A stretch of DNA of 14,039 nucleotides from an uncultured Acidobacteriaceae bacterium (GTDB taxonomy: Bacteria; Acidobacteriota; Terriglobia; Terriglobales; Acidobacteriaceae): NCBI GenBank assembly GCA_903842845.1, contig CAIMNN010000338.1, positions 1 through 14,039 on the forward strand, read 5' to 3'. Below the pieces are notes generated by a model. That model worked only from the letters and a program-made list of their open reading frames with translations. It ran no database searches and was not told the origin of the DNA. The translations under genes were made by a program, and so were the position numbers. Shown one piece after another: positions 1 to 7,262 of this stretch. Positions within the stretch are counted from its first letter, which is position 1, and the number at the start of each line of letters is the position of its first letter.

Positions 1-702
1 GAGCTCAGTACCTTTGATTAAAGGCGCCATCGGCATGAGAGCTTGAAGCCAAGCCTTTTGCGGTAAGCGGGCTTGAATGCGTGCCAGAACTGTTTCGCTT
101 TGCGGTGCTGCGAAGAACTCGATCTCTTCAACGCCGATCGGCTGGAGTGCGGGTAAGGCGACTTCGAATTCGCGCGCGGCGGTGATGAGTCGCGGTTCAG
201 CGATGGGGCACTCAGCTATCGCTATCACGCGGTGCGAGTTGCGTTCGCGGTAACCGAGCTTGCCGTTTGCGTCCACAGCCAGACGGATGCGGTTGCGGTA
301 GTGCCAGGGGGCGGCTGTAAGCGGCTCGATTGCACCGGGCAGGGCAATGCCTTCACGCGTAAAGGTCTCTTTAAGGATGGCGAGCTTCCAGCGGAACTGC
401 GTTTCATAGCCGACGTGCTGATAATCGCAGCCGCCGCAGCGCGTGAAGTGAGGGCAGCGCGGGGTTATGCGTTCTGCGGACGGTGCGGAAAGCTGTACGA
501 GTTCGCAACGCGCGAAGCTTTTCTTCGCTTCGACTATCTTTGCGACGACTTCTTCACCGGGAATCGCGAATGGAATGAAGTGAGCCTTGCCATCAACGCG
601 CGCAAGGAAATTTCCGCCATAGATTGGCTTAACGATTGCAAGTCGAACCTCGCGGGTTTGCGCCGGGGCGCGTCTCTGCTGTTTGTGATGCGGCTTGGCC
701 AT
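1..702 (-). CDS. RlmD/TrmA-family 23S rRNA (uracil-5-)-methyltransferase, N-terminal 234 residues (cut by window edge)
   Basis: SAM-dependent RNA methyltransferase of the RumA/RlmD/TrmA family, which makes 5-methyluridine in 23S rRNA. The 234 codons present begin at ATG 702 and run off the left edge without a stop. Residues about 17-72 form a TRAM-like RNA-binding region (VRLAIVKPIYGGNFLARVDG, then PGEEVVAKI). Cys83, Cys89, Cys92 (CPHFTRCGGCDYQH) and Cys165 (AECPI) match in spacing the four Cys ligands of the [4Fe-4S] cluster in E. coli RumA, and YRNRI (136-140) is a family motif. The SAM-binding and catalytic Cys part lies outside the window. The start is 3 bases after the stop of the preceding gene (TGA gca ATG), so the two are probably translationally coupled. 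The family is clear. The exact uracil (U1939, U747 or both) cannot be told, so no symbol is given. Confidence 0.9.
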   Translation of the reverse strand, partial: MAKPHHKQQRRAPAQTREVRLAIVKPIYGGNFLARVDGKAHFIPFAIPGEEVVAKIVEAKKSFARCELVQLSAPSAERITPRCPHFTRCGGCDYQHVGYETQFRWKLAILKETFTREGIALPGAIEPLTAAPWHYRNRIRLAVDANGKLGYRERNSHRVIAIAECPIAEPRLITAAREFEVALPALQPIGVEEIEFFAAPQSETVLARIQARLPQKAWLQALMPMAPLIKGTEL

Positions 703-705
703 TGC

Positions 706-1413
706 TCAGTCGTTCCTTATATAAAAGAGACTGAGGCGCGGCAGGCCAGCGAGCTCAAGCAGCTTCTTGTGCACGAATTGATTTTCGACCTGCTTGAGTT
801 GCTCGCTCTTCATGCGGCTTTTGTAGGGTGCAAGCTCACGCGCGGCCTGGTCCTTGATTGCGATGATTTGATCGAAAGTGGCCGACGACTCAAGCGCGGC
901 GAAGAGTCGGCTTTCGAGCACAACCAACGCGCGCTCGAGGGCTTCGAAATCTGGCGTTGCATCTGGCGCGTTGAGTTTTTCGATTTCCTGCTGCAAGAAC
1001 GCGGCCAGCTCTGCGCATTGCGCTGTAGCAATTGTCGAAGCATCGAGTGCGCGTGTACATTCATTTAGATGTTCAATGACGCGTTCGCGCTGAAAACCGG
1101 ATTCGGTTTTTTCAGTTGTGGGCTTCGTGCCGATAGCCGCCTCGCTCAACTCTTCGGCTGCTTCGAGTACGGACTGCGCGCACCAGGCGAGCCCGTTGAC
1201 GCGGCGCAATGATGCGCGCTGCTTGCGAGATTCGTAGCGGTCGAAGGCAATATCGATGCCGCGCAACACCGCTTCAAGCGGAATCCCCGCCTCGCGCCAC
1301 ATTTCAATCAGCGCCCAATCCAACGTGGAGAGCAACAGCAGGGAACCGCGCCGCTTTTGAAAGCGCTCTTCAATCTCCGTGAAATAATTGAAGTAGTTGA
1401 AGGCTGCGGTCAA
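706..1413 (-). CDS. Unrecognised helical protein of 235 aa, coupled to coaX
   Basis: I do not recognise this protein. The open frame starts with TTG at 1413, overlapping the coaX stop in TTGA, and ends 3 bases before the rRNA methyltransferase start. The next internal Met is at about residue 38, after a well-structured N-terminus (FNYFNYFTEIEERFQKRRG), so the TTG start is preferred. The predicted protein is soluble and mostly helical. It has an aromatic and charged N-terminal half (LDWALIEMWREAGIPLEAVLRGIDIAFDRYE) and a C-terminal half rich in Leu, Glu and Ala that could form coiled coil. There is no signal peptide, membrane segment or Cys cluster. Coupling on both sides argues that it is a real gene expressed with CoA synthesis and rRNA modification genes. 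No function is proposed. Confidence 0.8.
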   Translation of the reverse strand: MTAAFNYFNYFTEIEERFQKRRGSLLLLSTLDWALIEMWREAGIPLEAVLRGIDIAFDRYESRKQRASLRRVNGLAWCAQSVLEAAEELSEAAIGTKPTTEKTESGFQRERVIEHLNECTRALDASTIATAQCAELAAFLQQEIEKLNAPDATPDFEALERALVVLESRLFAALESSATFDQIIAIKDQAARELAPYKSRMKSEQLKQVENQFVHKKLLELAGLPRLSLFYIRND

Positions 1414-2222
1414 GGCTGTTCGGTTCTTCCATTGCGCGCACGCGCGTTGCGGTTGCGTTCAAAGATGATGCGCAGTCCGTCGAGGGTGAGTCTGTCATCG
1501 ATCTCGGTGATGAAGCGCGAATCCTCGGCGATCATACGTGCAAGGCCGCCGGTGGCGACGATTGCTTTTGGCGTGCCCAGCTCGCCGATCATACGCTCGA
1601 GGATGCCATCGACGAGACCGATGTAGCCGAAGTATAGGCCGCTTTGAAGATGTGTGATGGTGTTGGTGCCGATGACCTTGGGCGGGCGCTTGATGTCAAT
1701 GCGGAAGAGCCTCGCCGCGCGATTGAAGAGCGCGTCGGCGCTAATGCCGAGTCCAGGTGCGATTGCGCCGCCGAGATACTCGCCCTTCTCTGAGATGGCT
1801 TCGAATTTTGTAGCCGTGCCGAAGTCGACAACGATGCACGGGCCGCCGTATTTTTCGTAAGCGGCAACGCAGTCGGCGAGCCGGTCTGCGCCGAGCTCGG
1901 CGGGATTTTCCACCAGGATGGGCATGCCGGATTTCACGCCGGGGCCCAGGAAGATGGGCTGCTTGTTGAAATATTTTTCGCAGACACGGCGCAGAGTTGA
2001 TTCAAGCGGCGGCACGACCGAGGAGATGATGATGTGGCTGACAGAGGATGCATCGAGCGCATTCATGCGAAAGAGGGTGAGGAAGAAGACGCCGTATTCG
2101 TCGACGGTTTGATTGAGGTGCGTGGTCACACGCCAGCTTGCGACGAGCGGCTGTTCGGCTTGGTCAACCGCATAGAGGCCGAGGACGGTGTTTGTGTTGC
2201 CTACATCGAGTGCCAGTAGCAT
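1410..2222 (-). CDS. coaX: Type III pantothenate kinase
   Basis: Catalyses the first step of CoA synthesis, ATP-dependent phosphorylation of pantothenate, in the cytoplasm. The 270-residue length is normal for the CoaX family (ASKHA fold). Visible motifs: the N-terminal phosphate-binding DVGNTNTVLG (6-15), GPGVKSGMPI (93-102), NPAELGADR (106-114) containing the family's catalytic Asp (Asp113), VVDFGTATKFE (131-141) with the GGAIAPG stretch after it (151-157), SGLYFGYIGLVDGI (194-207), and the nucleotide-site VATGGLA (222-228). ATG at 2222 places DVGNT at the expected N-terminal position. It lies 68 bases after birA and overlaps the next gene in TTGA. Type III enzymes are known to be insensitive to CoA feedback and to need a monovalent cation; this is family knowledge, not seen here. 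Confidence 0.95.
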   Translation of the reverse strand: MLLALDVGNTNTVLGLYAVDQAEQPLVASWRVTTHLNQTVDEYGVFFLTLFRMNALDASSVSHIIISSVVPPLESTLRRVCEKYFNKQPIFLGPGVKSGMPILVENPAELGADRLADCVAAYEKYGGPCIVVDFGTATKFEAISEKGEYLGGAIAPGLGISADALFNRAARLFRIDIKRPPKVIGTNTITHLQSGLYFGYIGLVDGILERMIGELGTPKAIVATGGLARMIAEDSRFITEIDDRLTLDGLRIIFERNRNARARNGRTEQP

Positions 2223-2290
2223 GTGAGCCCAACTGTGATGGTCTTGTAATTTCTAACCCAATCTAACTATAAGTGTTGCGGCGGCGGGGT

Positions 2291-3070
2291 TCAACTTGCG
2301 GCGCGGATGCCGCCGGTGGTGATTGTGCGCAGGCCTTCGCTGGTTTCAATCAGCAGCATTCCGTTTTCGTCCAGACCGGCTGTTTGGCCTGTGCAAGTAT
2401 GCGGGCCGTGTACATGGACCATGCGGCCACTGAGCCATGTGGAGTGTTGAAGCAGGAGAGTTCTTAGAGTGATGCGTGAAGTGGGGTGGCTGAGAGCTGC
2501 AAGTTCTTTGTCGAGTGCGATGAGCAGCACGATGAGCAGGGCCTGCGCGCTGAGTGGGGTTTGGCCGCGCAACTCGAGTGCGAGCGATGTTGCACCTAGC
2601 TCCGGCGGAAAACTTTGCTGATAGAGATTGACGCCGATGCCGATGACGGCGAAGTCGACTCGCGAGCCGGTGAGCTTGGACTCAACGAGGATGCCGCCGA
2701 CTTTGAGCGGGCCGATAAGCAGGTCGTTGGGCCAGCGGATGTCGACGTTGAGGCGGGTTTCGTTTTCGATTGCATCGGCTGCGGCGAGCCCGGTGACCAG
2801 CGGAAGCCATTGCAGTTCATGCGCAGTGAGCGACGGGCGGATGAGGATGCTGAGGTAGAGGCCGAGTCCGGCATCGGAGTGCCAGTTGTGGTCACCGCGT
2901 CCGCGACCGGCGGTCTGCTCCTCGGCCAGCCAGATGCTGCCATGCGGAGCGCCGTTGAGCGCAGCTTCGCGCGCATCCTGATTGGTTGAAGCAGTGGAGT
3001 GCAGATGATGGAGCTCGCCGCTGAAGTTCGTCGCCGCGATAGCATTGCGGATCTCGTCGACGTTATACAT
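2291..3070 (-). CDS. birA: Biotin--[acetyl-CoA-carboxylase] ligase, catalytic type without DNA-binding domain
   Basis: Activates biotin to biotinyl-5'-AMP and transfers it to the lysine of biotin carboxyl carrier protein of acetyl-CoA carboxylase. The 259-residue protein has the class II aaRS-like core: HSTASTNQDA (24-33), adenylate-binding GRGRGDHNW (55-63), RWPNDLL (112-118), KVGGILVE (123-130) with the conserved Lys, and VIGIGVNL (142-149), followed by a C-terminal SH3-like segment (GRMVHVHG to GGIRAAS). It lacks the N-terminal winged helix of E. coli BirA (about 320 residues), so it is a monofunctional ligase rather than a repressor of biotin genes. The ATG at 3070 overlaps the nadC stop in TGATG, so translation is coupled to nadC. 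Confidence 0.95.
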   Translation of the reverse strand: MYNVDEIRNAIAATNFSGELHHLHSTASTNQDAREAALNGAPHGSIWLAEEQTAGRGRGDHNWHSDAGLGLYLSILIRPSLTAHELQWLPLVTGLAAADAIENETRLNVDIRWPNDLLIGPLKVGGILVESKLTGSRVDFAVIGIGVNLYQQSFPPELGATSLALELRGQTPLSAQALLIVLLIALDKELAALSHPTSRITLRTLLLQHSTWLSGRMVHVHGPHTCTGQTAGLDENGMLLIETSEGLRTITTGGIRAAS

Positions 3071-3954
3071 CAGTCGGCCGTGATGCGCATGGAGATGTCC
3101 GCCGCCTTTGCCGAGTGGGTGAGTGCGCCGACGCTGATGAATTCGACGCCGGTCTCGGCGTAAGCACGAATGTTTTCGAGCACAATGCCGCCCGATGCCT
3201 CGGTCGGTATCCAGCGTTTTTCCTGGCGCACGCGCATGACGCAGTTCTTCACCTCGGCTGGTGTCATGTTGTCGAGCAGAACGGCCTCAGCGCCGTACAC
3301 TATCGCTTCTTCAAGCTCGGGCATGTTGCGCACTTCGACTTGGACGCGCTGGCCCTGCTTGCGGTTTTCAAGCGTGCGTGTGAGCACGTCACGCAATCCG
3401 CCACCGAGCGAAATGTGATTGTTCTTGATGAGTATGGCAGATGAAAGATCGAGCCTGTGATTTGTTCCGCCGCCGCAGAGCACGGCATACTTATCCAACA
3501 TGCGCAGGCCGGGGATGGTCTTGCGTGTGTCGAGTACATGCGTACTGGTGCCCTTGATGGCGTCAACGTACTTGCGCGTCAACGTGGCGATGCCGCTGAG
3601 GTGCTGCAACAGATTGAGGATGACGCGCTCCGTGCTCAGCAGAACACGTGCGTTGTGGCGGACGACGGCGAGCACCTGGCCAGGCTTGACGCGGACGCCA
3701 TCGAATATCTCAGGATGGCTGACGACGTCGAAGCGCGCGCAGGCGTTGGCATGCGTGTCGAGCTTGCAAAAGAGCTGCAAGATGCGCGGCACTGCACCGA
3801 GGCCGCAGACGACCAGCTCCTGCTTGGCGATGATCTGCGCCGTGGCCTGCAAGTGCTCGTCGATGGTCAGTTGCGTGGTGGTGTCGCTGGTGGCGTGGTC
3901 CTCAATGAGAGCCTGCTCCAAGAGCGCGTCGATCTTCGTGTTTTTCCATTCCAT
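3070..3954 (-). CDS. nadC: Nicotinate-nucleotide pyrophosphorylase (carboxylating), quinolinate phosphoribosyltransferase
   Basis: Converts quinolinate and PRPP to nicotinate mononucleotide, CO2 and PPi in de novo NAD synthesis. At 294 residues it has family length. The N-terminal domain (to about 115) ends in the helix TERVILNLLQHLSGIAT (108-124). The barrel carries DTRKTIPGLR (142-151), the GGGTNHRLDL stretch (161-170) with His166 and Arg167, ILIKNNH (174-180), VEVRN (206-210) with Glu207, AVLLDNM (224-230) with Asp228, EASGGI (252-257) and SVGALTH (274-280). These are the known quinolinate and PRPP contacts. ATG at 3954 gives the expected N-terminus. GGGAA from the last heptad repeats lies about 9-13 bases upstream and may serve as ribosome binding site. 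nadA and nadB are not in the window. The gene overlaps birA downstream. Confidence 0.95.
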   Translation of the reverse strand: MEWKNTKIDALLEQALIEDHATSDTTTQLTIDEHLQATAQIIAKQELVVCGLGAVPRILQLFCKLDTHANACARFDVVSHPEIFDGVRVKPGQVLAVVRHNARVLLSTERVILNLLQHLSGIATLTRKYVDAIKGTSTHVLDTRKTIPGLRMLDKYAVLCGGGTNHRLDLSSAILIKNNHISLGGGLRDVLTRTLENRKQGQRVQVEVRNMPELEEAIVYGAEAVLLDNMTPAEVKNCVMRVRQEKRWIPTEASGGIVLENIRAYAETGVEFISVGALTHSAKAADISMRITAD

Positions 3955-3959
3955 AAAGA

Positions 3960-4001
3960 CAGTTCCCAGTTCCCAGTTCTCAGTTCTCAGTTGTCAGTTA
4001 G
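3960..4001. repeat. Heptanucleotide tandem repeat, six units of CAGTTNN
   Basis: Read on the plus strand, six successive 7-base units start with CAGTT: CAGTTCC, CAGTTCC, CAGTTCT, CAGTTCT, CAGTTGT, CAGTTAG. On the transcribed (minus) strand this is an AACTGNN array ending a few bases before the nadC ATG. The variable last two positions change in pairs from unit to unit, as expected for an array that grew by duplication. It resembles in style the short tandemly repeated heptamers known from cyanobacteria, but I cannot show relatedness. Confidence 0.9.
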
Positions 4002-4048
4002 AGCATGATTCGCCGTAACGTACTCTTTCACGATGCAACTGACAACTG
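3988..4048. repeat. 12-bp perfect inverted repeat between valS and nadC
   Basis: CAGTTGTCAGTT (3988-3999) and AACTGACAACTG (4037-4048) are exact reverse complements separated by 37 bases. The left arm is the end of the heptad array and the right arm is the same heptad in the opposite direction. In the valS-nadC transcript this could form a 12-bp stem just after the valS stop. It has only 5 of 12 G/C pairs and no U-tract, so I do not call it a terminator. Confidence 0.75.
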
Positions 4049-4049
4049 T

Positions 4050-6839
4050 TTACTCTTTTGGCAGTGCGGCCAAAGCAGCCTGAGTCTTCTCAAGCAGTGT
4101 ACGCGTTTCGGCTTCCTGCTTCTTCAAACCTTCGACCACTTGCGCCGGCGCTTTGGCAACAAAGCCTTCGTTGCCAAGCTGGCGTGCAGCGGCCTGCAAT
4201 CCTTTTTCATATTTCGCGATGTCCTTTGTCAACCGTTCCCGCTCAGCAGGCACGTCGATGGTTCGCTCGTAGTGAACAGCGACGTCGAAATCAGGCTCTG
4301 ACTTGGTGGCATCGCCGGTGATCGGTGTGGTGGCGATTTCCAGCGATGAGAGGCGAGCCATGCGCGTAATCGTCTCTCGATTGCCTGCGACGGACTCAAC
4401 GGCGCGAAGGCCGCGCTCTGCGTTGGAGTAGATGCGGGCCGGGACGATCTCGCTATCGGGGACGCCGCTCTCTTTGCGCAGTGCACGCACCGTGCTGATG
4501 ATGCGCTGCATGTCACCCATCTCGGTGATGGCGGATTGCTGAGCGTCGGTGAGTGCGGAAGCGTTGACTGGATAACGCGTGAGCGCAATCGACTTCGCCG
4601 GCGGATTGCCATCGTAGATCGCGTGCCAGATTTCTTCGGTGAGAAATGGCATGAAGGGCGAGAGGAGGCGCAGCGATGCTTCGAAGACCTGAAGCAGCGT
4701 TGTGAGCGCGGCCTTGGTTGCGGCCTTGTCGGCGGTTTCGCTGAAGTCGAGGCGCAGCTTGACTATCTCAAGATACCAATCGCAGAAGCTGCCCCAGAAG
4801 AACTGGTAGATGGCGTTGGCCGCGTCGTCGTAGCGGTAGTTAGCGAGCGCTGCGTTGACCGTAGCAGCCGTCTGGTGGAACTCGGCCGTTATCCAGCGCG
4901 CTTCGAGCGGCGCGTTGTCGGTTGCGGTGGGCAATGCGCCGAGCGTTGCGTTGTCTATCGTGATGCCTATCTCGGCGGCGCGGTCAACGTTCATGAAGAC
5001 GAAGCGTGCGGAGTTCCAAATTTTGTTGGCGAAGGCGCGGTAGCCCTCGGTGCGCGCGACGTTGAAGGCGATGTCGGTGCCTGGCGAGGCCATGGAGGCG
5101 AGCGTGAAGCGCACGGCGTCGGTGCCGTACTGCTTGACTATCTCGATGGGGTCGATGACGTTGCCCTTGGTCTTTGACATCTTCTCGCGGTTGGCGTCGC
5201 GGACGAGCGCATGGATGTAGACTTCGCGGAATGGAACCGTCTCAGAGAGCGGACGCGGCGAACCATCGGGCATCGGCACATCGGCCGAGAACCAGCAGCC
5301 CATCATCACCATGCGCGCAACCCAGAAAAAGAGGATGTCGAATCCCGTCACGAGAACCTGCGTTGGATAGAAGGTGTCGAAGTCTGCTCGCGTGAGGCCG
5401 GAACCGGGTTTGCCATCGAAGCTTGGCCAGCCGAAGACGGAGACTGGCAGAAGGCCCGACGAGAACCAGGTGTCGAGGACGTCGGTCTCTTGCGTGAGCT
5501 TGATGCCTTTGCAGTGCTGGCAAGCGGTGGGCGTTTGGCGCGCGACGGTGACCTTGCGGCAGTCGGCGCAGTGCCATGCCGGAATGCGATGGCCCCACCA
5601 CAACTGGCGGCTGATGCACCAATCGTGGATGTTCTCCATCCAGTTGAGGTAGGTCTTTTTGTATTGGTCGGGCGTGAATTTAATTTGCCCTTTCTCAACC
5701 ACTTCAATTGCGCGGTCGGCAAGCGGCTTAATCTTGATGAACCACTGCGTTGAGAGGCGCGGCTCGACGGTTGTTTTACAACGGTCGCATATGCCGACAC
5801 TCAGCGTGTGGTCCTTGATGCTGACCAACAGGCCTGCGGCTTCAAGATCGGCGACGATCTTTTTGCGCGCTTCGTAGCGGTCGAGGCCTGCATAAACGCC
5901 GCCTTCGCTGTTGATGCGGCCGTGGTCGTCCATGATGTTGATGGAGGGCAGATCGTGGCGCTGACCGAGCGCGTAATCGTTCGGGTCGTGCGCGGGCGTG
6001 ACCTTGACTGCGCCGGTGCCGAAGTCGAGGCTGACCCAATCGTCGAGGATGATGGGGATGGCGCGGCCGACGAGCGGCAGCTTCAGTTGCTTGCCGTGGA
6101 GTTTTCTGTAGCGCGCGTCTTCGGGGTGAACGGCAACGGCTGTGTCGCCGAGCATGGTTTCGGGGCGCGTGGTGGCAACGGTTAGGAACTCGCCGGTTTC
6201 TTTGCCAGCGGCGTTGATGACCGGGTAGCGAATCTCCCAAAGGTGGCCGGCGCGTTCCTCATGCACAACTTCGAGGTCGCTGATGGCGGTCACGCAGCGC
6301 GGACACCAGTTCACGATGTATGCGCCGCGATAGATGAGTCCCTGCTCGTGCAGGCGGACGAAGGCTTCCTTCACGGCGACGGAGAGATGGTCGTCCATGG
6401 TGAAGTACTCGCGCGACCAGTCGACGGTTGCGCCGAGGCGCTTCATCTGGTCGAGGATTGCGCCGCCATAGTGACGCTTCCACTCCCACACGCGCTCTTC
6501 AAATTTTTCGCGGCCGAGTTCGTGGCGGTTTTTGTTTTCCGCGGCGAGTTGTTTTTCGACCATCATCTGCGTTGCGATGCCGGCGTGGTCGGTGCCGGGA
6601 ACCCATAGCGCGCGGTCGCCACTCATGCGCCGCCAGCGCGAGAGGATGTCCATCTCCGCCTGGTTGAGCATGTGGCCCATGTGCAGTCGACCGGTGACGT
6701 TGGGCGGCGGCAGCAGGATGCTGAAGGGCGCACCTGCGCCATCGGTCGATTGGGCAAACAGGTTCTCGCGGACCCAGTACTCGGCCCAGTGGTCTTCAAT
6801 GGTCGTCGGGTCGTAGGCTTTTGGCAGTTCGTGGCTCAT
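4050..6839 (-). CDS. valS: Valine--tRNA ligase
   Basis: Charges tRNA-Val with valine in the cytoplasm; class Ia aminoacyl-tRNA synthetase, 929 residues. Motifs: PPPNVTGRLHMGHML (44-58) with the HIGH-type HMGH at 53-56; the editing (CP1) domain with VATTRPETMLGDTAVAVHPEDARY; WWGHRIPAWHC followed by two CxxC pairs (CADC and CQHC), a likely zinc-binding insert; DVLDTWFSSGLLP; the KMSKS-type KMSKT at 553-557; an anticodon-binding helical domain; and a C-terminal arm of about 75 residues rich in Lys, Glu and Ala (ERERLTKDIAKYEKGLQ onward), the coiled coil typical of ValRS. The ATG at 6839 gives the usual short N-terminus, though no strong ribosome binding site precedes it. It is separated from nadC by 95 bases of repeat-rich spacer. 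Confidence 0.97.
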   Translation of the reverse strand: MSHELPKAYDPTTIEDHWAEYWVRENLFAQSTDGAGAPFSILLPPPNVTGRLHMGHMLNQAEMDILSRWRRMSGDRALWVPGTDHAGIATQMMVEKQLAAENKNRHELGREKFEERVWEWKRHYGGAILDQMKRLGATVDWSREYFTMDDHLSVAVKEAFVRLHEQGLIYRGAYIVNWCPRCVTAISDLEVVHEERAGHLWEIRYPVINAAGKETGEFLTVATTRPETMLGDTAVAVHPEDARYRKLHGKQLKLPLVGRAIPIILDDWVSLDFGTGAVKVTPAHDPNDYALGQRHDLPSINIMDDHGRINSEGGVYAGLDRYEARKKIVADLEAAGLLVSIKDHTLSVGICDRCKTTVEPRLSTQWFIKIKPLADRAIEVVEKGQIKFTPDQYKKTYLNWMENIHDWCISRQLWWGHRIPAWHCADCRKVTVARQTPTACQHCKGIKLTQETDVLDTWFSSGLLPVSVFGWPSFDGKPGSGLTRADFDTFYPTQVLVTGFDILFFWVARMVMMGCWFSADVPMPDGSPRPLSETVPFREVYIHALVRDANREKMSKTKGNVIDPIEIVKQYGTDAVRFTLASMASPGTDIAFNVARTEGYRAFANKIWNSARFVFMNVDRAAEIGITIDNATLGALPTATDNAPLEARWITAEFHQTAATVNAALANYRYDDAANAIYQFFWGSFCDWYLEIVKLRLDFSETADKAATKAALTTLLQVFEASLRLLSPFMPFLTEEIWHAIYDGNPPAKSIALTRYPVNASALTDAQQSAITEMGDMQRIISTVRALRKESGVPDSEIVPARIYSNAERGLRAVESVAGNRETITRMARLSSLEIATTPITGDATKSEPDFDVAVHYERTIDVPAERERLTKDIAKYEKGLQAAARQLGNEGFVAKAPAQVVEGLKKQEAETRTLLEKTQAALAALPKE

Positions 6840-6980
6840 TATTGGTTTCGATTCAGCGGCCCGGAAAGTGCTTCAAGCGTTGATTGCAAAGGCAATTACC
6901 GCAAAAAACAGGCCAAATTTAACGTTAGCACAGTGGGTGAGGAGCCGCGTGATTTGACCAATAATTGCCCAAAATATGAA

Positions 6981-6996
6981 GTCTTAAATCTAAGAC
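6981..6996. repeat. Small palindrome over the stop codon of the AbrB-like gene
   Basis: GTCTTA (6981-6986) and TAAGAC (6991-6996) form a 6-bp stem with a 4-base loop and include the TAG stop of the small gene. On the minus strand it is followed by TTCATATTTT. It could be a weak terminator for that gene, but the stem has only two G/C pairs, so this is tentative. Confidence 0.35.
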
Positions 6997-7148
6997 CGTA
7001 TGACTGGGCGCAAAATTAATTCACCATCTTCATTTACGTCAAATTGCAATCTGCTACCGGGTTTGAGTTTAAGCAGTTCACGTATATATTTTGGGATTGT
7101 GACTCGTCCATTTTTATTGACGACATATCGTTTTAATTTCTTTGCCAT
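6990..7148 (-). CDS. Small AbrB/MazE/SpoVT-type DNA-binding protein (52 aa), orphan
   Basis: A 52-residue protein consisting of one swapped-hairpin AbrB domain. The sequence contains NKNGRVTIPKYIREL followed by LKLKPGSRLQFDVNEDGELIL, the classic pattern in which GRVTIPK(x)IREL is the conserved core of SpoVT_AbrB domains. Such proteins bind DNA as dimers and act as transcription regulators or toxin-antitoxin antitoxins. No C-terminal toxin-binding tail is visible and no PIN, MazF or other toxin gene lies on either side, so it looks like a free-standing regulator or an orphan antitoxin. AGGA at 7157-7160 is 8 bases before the ATG. By my count the gene is about 37% G+C (many AAA, TTA, ATA codons), unlike the GC-rich neighbours, which suggests recent acquisition. 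It sits between the hairpin after the bamD-like gene and valS. Confidence 0.85.
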   Translation of the reverse strand: MAKKLKRYVVNKNGRVTIPKYIRELLKLKPGSRLQFDVNEDGELILRPVIRS

Positions 7149-7150
7149 GT

Positions 7151-7187
7151 AGTGAGTCCTAGTATATTACTTCGTCAGTTTCTCACT
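7151..7187 (-). promoter_or_regulatory. Possible promoter/operator of the AbrB-like gene
   Basis: On the minus strand AGTGAG and CTCACT (plus coordinates 7182-7187 and 7151-7156) form an inverted repeat with 25 bases between. Between them lies TAATATACT (7161-7169), which offers a good -10 hexamer (TAATAT or TATACT). No convincing -35 is present. The layout would suit a dimeric autorepressor of the AbrB type, but this is inferred from position only. Confidence 0.35.
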
Positions 7188-7209
7188 TTTGATGAACAAT
7201 GTTGCAGAA

Positions 7210-7240
7210 GCAAAGGCCGCCGAAATGCCGGCGGCCTTGC
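7210..7240 (-). terminator. Rho-independent terminator after the bamD-like gene
   Basis: GCAA(A)GGCCGCCG pairs with CGGCGGCCTTGC across a 6-base loop, giving a stem of 12 pairs with one bulged A. It begins about 22 bases after the bamD-like stop. On the minus strand the 3' arm ends CCTTTGC and is followed by TTCTGC, so the U-tract is short but present. The strong stem and position mark the end of the pmbA-to-bamD run and separate it from the AbrB islet and valS. Confidence 0.7.
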
Positions 7241-7262
7241 TTGAAACAAATTTCATTTCAAC

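Larger units (their letters stand above)
6840..7262. other. Intergenic interval between the bamD-like gene and valS
   Basis: 423 bases containing the terminator (7210-7240), the AbrB-like gene and its putative operator, and 150 bases upstream of valS (6840-6989). The last part should hold the valS promoter if it is not read through from the AbrB-like gene. It has an 8-base palindrome TAACGTTA (6920-6927) but no convincing -35/-10 pair and no T-box or tRNA-like structure that I could find. Confidence 0.5.

Noticed and set aside
232..1068. 278-codon plus-strand open frame
   Set aside because: It runs antisense across two real minus-strand genes, including the RlmD-family gene with its four cluster cysteines. 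Its composition is that of a shadow frame in GC-rich DNA, and no family features are seen.
3988..4048. Terminator between valS and nadC
   Set aside because: The 12-bp stem has a 37-base loop, is AT-rich and has no U-tract, so read-through into nadC is more likely.
6840..6989. T-box or other riboswitch before valS
   Set aside because: No T-box sequence, specifier loop or terminator/antiterminator pair could be found by eye.
6672..7019. Plus-strand frame of 115 codons over the valS start and the AbrB-like gene's end
   Set aside because: Antisense to the valS N-terminus and the spacer, with no recognisable domain.
6840..7262. Toxin-antitoxin pair around the AbrB-like gene
   Set aside because: Both sides were read in all frames and no PIN, MazF, Doc or RelE-like partner is present; only the single small protein can be supported.
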